A program made the translations under genes and the position numbers. DNA of 64,000 nucleotides, taken from Juglans regia (lineage: Eukaryota; Streptophyta; Magnoliopsida; Fagales; Juglandaceae). The stretch covers positions 19,824,341-19,888,340 of the forward strand of contig NC_049912.1 in assembly GCF_001411555.2 (NCBI RefSeq). Reading direction: 5' to 3'. Each line of letters starts with the position of its first letter. Position 1 is the first letter of the stretch. Positions 60,379 to 64,000 of this stretch are shown here, in pieces. A model generated the notes under the pieces. It saw only the letters and a list, made by a program, of their open reading frames with translations. It did no database searches and was not told the DNA's origin.

Positions 60379-63190
60379 CTCAACATGATAAGAGGAATGG
60401 ACAAAGCTAAAGCTCCTGAACCAAATGGCATTTTTTCAGGCATGTTGGAACATTATTAGGGAAGACGTCATGAAGGTTTTTCTTGAATTTCACTCATTTA
60501 GGAAATTCGAGAAAAGCCTTAATGATATGTTCATTGAGCTTATACCTAAAAAAGTTGGGTCCATGGAGGTGAAGGATTGTCTTCCCATTAGTCTTGTTAG
60601 TGGTGTGTCCGAGATCATCTCAAAGGTGCTTACCAACCATTTGAGTGTGGTTATGGGGAACATCATCACAAAGTCCCAAAATGCCTTTGTCAAGGGAAGA
60701 CAAGTGCACTTGATTCCATTCTCATTAATAATGAATGCTTGGAGAGTAGAATCAGAGGCAATGTTCCAGGCAACCTTTGCAAATTGGATATGGATAAGGC
60801 TTTTGACCACGTCAATTGGGATTTTTTGGTATATATCCTTGGTAGGTATGGTCTTGGGGAGAGGTGGTGTAAGTGGATGAAGCATTGCATATATACAGCT
60901 AGATTTTCAATCTTGGTTAATGGCACTCCAATTGTTTTTTTTAACAGCTCTCGAGGACTGAGACAAGGGGATCCTTTGTCCCCTTACCTCTTTGTTTTAG
61001 TTATGTATGTGTTGAGCAGAATGTTGAAGGCGACGGTGGATAGGGGATTCATCTCGGGCTTCTCGGCGGACAGTTCTTCGCATGGCAGTATTACTATTTC
61101 TCATTTACTCTTTGCGGATGACACTTTGGTCCTTTGTGAGCCAAATCCTTATTATATTCGTTCATTATGGGCACTTTTGTAATGTTTTGAAGTTGTATCC
61201 GGTTTAAAGGCGAACTTGTCAAAGTCTGAAATGGTCCATGTAGGTTGGGTCAATAATTTAGGGGATTTGGCTGAGATTTTGGGTTGCAAGGTTTCTACTT
61301 TGCCTATGAAGTATCTTGGTCATCCTTTGGGAGCACCTTATAAATCCAAGGCAATTTGGGACGGGGTTATAGAGAAGATTGAAAGAAGATTGGCTGGTTG
61401 GAAAACGATCTATTTGTCCAAAGGTGGTAGAATCACCTTAATCAAGAGTATCCTAATATCCCAATCTATTTCCTATCTCTATTTCCTTTGCCTGCAGGAG
61501 TGGCTAATAGAATGGAAAGGATATTTCATGCTTTCTTGTGGGTGGATTGGAGGATGAGAAGAAATTCCACTTGCTTAAGTGGAACAAGATTTGTACTCAT
61601 TTATCTTTGGGAGGTTTGGGGATTAGAAAGCTGAAAATTTTCAATAAGGCACTCTTAGGGAAATGGTTGTGGAGATACCATCAAGAAGGGGATGTTCTTT
61701 GGAGGATTGTTATTGATGCCAAATATGGGAGTATTTGGTGAGGTTGGTGCTCAAACGAAGTAAGAGGGGCATATAGTGTGTGAGTGTGGAAATTCATTCG
61801 TAATGGATGGAGGGAGTTCTCCAGAAATTTCAGATTTGAGGTGGGTAAGGGACTGGATCAGTTTTTGGCATGACTTATGGTGTGGGGATGAGGCCTTGAA
61901 GAATGTTTTCCCTTCTCTCTTTAGAATTGCTTTGGATAAAGGCACTTCCGCAGCTGATTATATGGACAACACTGCTGGTTTTATTCAGTGGTCAGTAAGC
62001 TTTATTAGAGACATCCAGGATTGGAGGTGGGGGACATCACTGATTTTTACAGCTTGCTCTATGCTTTAAATATAAAACCCGGAGGGGCGGATAGATTAAT
62101 CTGGAATCAGCTTGGTAATAAGAATTTCTTGGTTAGATCTTTGTACAAGGTCTTGGCGTCACATTCTTCTACTGATTTTTTTTCTCGGAAAAATATTTGG
62201 AGATGCAAAGTGCCTCTCAAGGTGGCCTTCTTCGGGTGGGTGGCTTCTCATGGGAAAATTCTTATTATTGATAAGCTGAGAAAGCACGGTATCGTTGCAA
62301 TGGACCGGTGCTTTATGTGCAAAAAGTGTGGAGAATAAGCGGATCACCTTCTTCTCCATTGCGATGTGTCAAAGGCTTTGTGGGATGAGGTTTTTGCTAA
62401 GCTTGGCATTGCATGGGTGATGCCCAAGAGGGTAGTGAATCTTTTGGCCTGTTGGACAGGAATTTAAGGAAATCATCATATAGCGGTCATTTGGAAGATG
62501 GTACCTCTATGTCTTATGTGGTGTATTTGGAATGAGAGGAATGGGCGCTGTTTCAACAATAGAAAACGCTCGGCGGAAGGGATAAGAGCCTTCTTTTTTC
62601 ATACTTTGTTGCTTTGGGCTTCGGTTATTGTAATTGATGGGATTAGTCTTAATGACTTTTGTGCTGTTTTTCAGCTGTAGCTTGTAATTAGGTGTTTTTC
62701 TCTTGTATACTTCTTGTGTACTTGAGCTATGCCTAATTACGTGGTTTAAAAAATTTCTTACTTATAAAAAAACAAACCACAATAAAAAGGTCACAATCAC
62801 CAACATTTGGCATAAATCCATTGCTCAAGAATGGCTTCCTTCAAAGGCCATGAACAGAGCCATCAATCAGATCATCCTCAAACCCATTGCATGACAGCCC
62901 CACAAACTAGTGAAAATTCCCTACCTTTTGCAACACCAAGTCCGGGGAGTCTAAAATAAGGTGAGATGGGGTTCGACACTCAAAGGTTCGCACTAAATGG
63001 GTCCATCCCCTTCAAAGAGCATCAACTCCAAACTGGGTCTTTTGAGGGTCCTACACACACGTAGGAACCATTCTTCCCTACTTTCTCATCTAGTACCACC
63101 TTTTCCAATGCCTCTGAAGAGCCCACAAGGACTACATCACCTTCCACTTGCTCCCTCCCAAGTGCAAACCATGTGAGTGCTCCCAAGACT

Positions 63191-63382
63191 AGGGTGTGTT
63201 TGGATGTTGAAGTGAGTTGAGTTGAGTTGAGTTGAGATGATAAAATATTGTTAGAATATTATTTTTTAATATTATTATTATTTTGGGATTTGAAAAAGTT
63301 GAATTGTTTATTATATTTTGTATTGGGATTTGAAAAAGTTGTAATGATAAGTTGAGATGAGTTTGGATCCCAAACTCACCCT
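63191..63382. mobile_element. Tourist-family MITE
   Basis: AGGGTGTGTTTGGAT at the left is inverted as a CCCAAACTCACCCT end at the right. The body has a GAGTTGAGTT run and GAAAAAGTTGAATTGTTTAT, as in the MITEs at 361 and 57182. The target duplication is not clear. Confidence 0.75.
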
Positions 63383-63676
63383 AAGTGTGGAATTAAGATT
63401 CTGGGACTAGATCCTTCAGTGGGTTTTGGGCACATCTTGAGAGTTAGTACACCTCATTGGTTCCTTTTCAAGAATCTGCACCCTTGCAGGTATACTTTGT
63501 GTAAGTCGCCTAGCCATCAAACCCTTTCAAAGTCCATCGTTGTGTACTACCAGGACTATCAGCACCTTAGGCATAGTCTCTTAGCATATTCATGTTCTGG
63601 ATGGAGGCTGCATTGTCTTTATCAGTCACAACCTTCTCCTTTCCCTTCTAAAGGACCCATTTTTCCATTGTCACCT

Positions 63677-63696
63677 TACTCATCAAAAAAAAAAAA
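63677..63696 (+). mobile_element. Ultra-short LINE-tail insertion with 14-bp target duplication
   Basis: TACTCATC followed by twelve A lies between TTCCATTGTCACCT (63663-63676) and TTCCGTTGTCACCT (63697-63710), a duplication with one mismatch. The inserted 20 bp match the LINE terminus TACTTATC plus poly(A). Confidence 0.75.
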
Positions 63697-64000
63697 TTCC
63701 GTTGTCACCTACCCCTACGGTTGTTGGCAATGTCAATGCCAGGCCCCACAGGCAGCATCATTAGCTCAGGTGATATGACACCTTGAGGAGCCAAGGAGTG
63801 AAGCCCATCTCTAAACCAACTATTGCCTCCACACTCAAGCATGCCCGAGACTCCACTTCGTCCATTTATTTATGATTGAGGAAGTAGGTTTGGGCCAAGA
63901 AATTTGACATTAGAACGAAAGGAAGAGGATACAACTTAAAATACAAACACTTTCTAGGTGCCCATGCTCACATTAAGTTACCCATCACTAGACCTACCAA

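Larger units (their letters stand above)
54884..62769 (+). mobile_element. Near full-length L1-type LINE with three nested insertions
   Basis: A perfect 16-bp target duplication AAACAAACCACAATAA (54868-54883 and 62770-62785) brackets the element. Net of insertions it is about 5.1 kb. ORF1 starts near 54894 (MAGLMSSSRRLKVESKTFVF). The endonuclease reads WDSLASQGASGGIILMWDK (56910) and GDFTWSNGRAWSRLDRFLVS (57510). RT reads IPKKVGSMEVKDCLPISLVS (60545), SQNAFVKGRQ, RQGDPLSPYLFVLVMYVL (60961) and LLFADDTLVLCE, with FADD at 61111-61122. The zinc-binding region has RCFMCKKCGE and HLLLHC (62300-62365), then WCIWNERNGRCFNNRKRS. The tail is CTTACTTATA plus A. Stops and frameshifts are present. Inserted later: 56483-56887, 57182-57401, 58268-60378. 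Confidence 0.92.
62786..64000. other. Repeat-rich end of window, no gene supported
   Basis: After the LINE target site, the interrupted host sequence resumes (AAAGGTCACAATCACC). It contains a Tourist-family MITE (63191-63382) and a tiny LINE-tail insertion (63677-63696). Open frames here match no family I recognise. No exon of PP4R3 was seen. Confidence 0.5.

Overview
This is nuclear DNA of a flowering plant. The genes carry many short exons with GT-AG introns, the intergenic DNA is very AT-rich, and nested LINEs, hAT-type and Tourist-type miniature elements fill most of the space between genes. The proteins match eudicot families closely. The repertoire of miniature elements suggests a woody rosid, perhaps Fagales (walnut/hickory relatives), but that assignment is inference with low confidence. 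No CRISPR, operon or bacterial feature is present.

Genes, left to right. (1) 1613-7939 (+): the 3' eight exons of a BRWD/PHIP-type WD40-bromodomain protein; the first WD40 exons lie left of the window. (2) 9199-17585 (-): a complete four-exon gene for RNA polymerase subunit RPB9 (114 aa), convergent with the BRWD gene. Its last exon is 6.7 kb from the third because a LINE and a hAT-like remnant occupy the last intron. (3) 33511-34293 (-): a CCHC zinc-knuckle protein with an SR/acidic tail (At5g49400-like) and a probable 5'UTR intron. (4) 39018-41197 (-): a decayed OEP16-2-like gene with two in-frame stops and a missing exon. (5) 43372-51706 (-): at least 18 exons of the protein phosphatase 4 regulatory subunit 3 (PSY2L/SMEK) gene; the N-terminal exons were not found and lie more than 12 kb upstream, beyond a repeat stack.

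Repeats. Three large L1-type LINEs have recognisable 14-17 bp target-site duplications (TSDs): 18331-22961 (-), 24607-31629 (+) and 54884-62769 (+). Two more are truncated (10213-14363 and 52600-54480, both -). All carry frameshifts or stops. The 54884-62769 LINE was itself hit by three later insertions: a LINE 3' end, a Tourist MITE and a 2.1 kb hAT-like element. Short LINE 3' ends are scattered in introns.

Two patterns stand out. First, three intact hAT-like non-autonomous elements share the TAGGG-type terminus and 8-bp TSDs, but each has its own G+C-rich subterminal motif array (CGAGCT, CCGGTCC, GGAGTCGGA) around an AT-rich core; a fourth is a one-ended remnant. Second, there are several ultra-short insertions of 16-26 bp, made only of the LINE 3' terminus (about TACTTAT) plus its poly(A), each flanked by a 10-14 bp TSD. 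In one case a tandemly duplicated sister copy serves as an unoccupied reference site. A 72-bp-arm perfect palindrome in a PP4R3 intron, whose loop copies 28 bp of the nearby exon, is the third notable structure. I found no candidate for a new multi-gene system.
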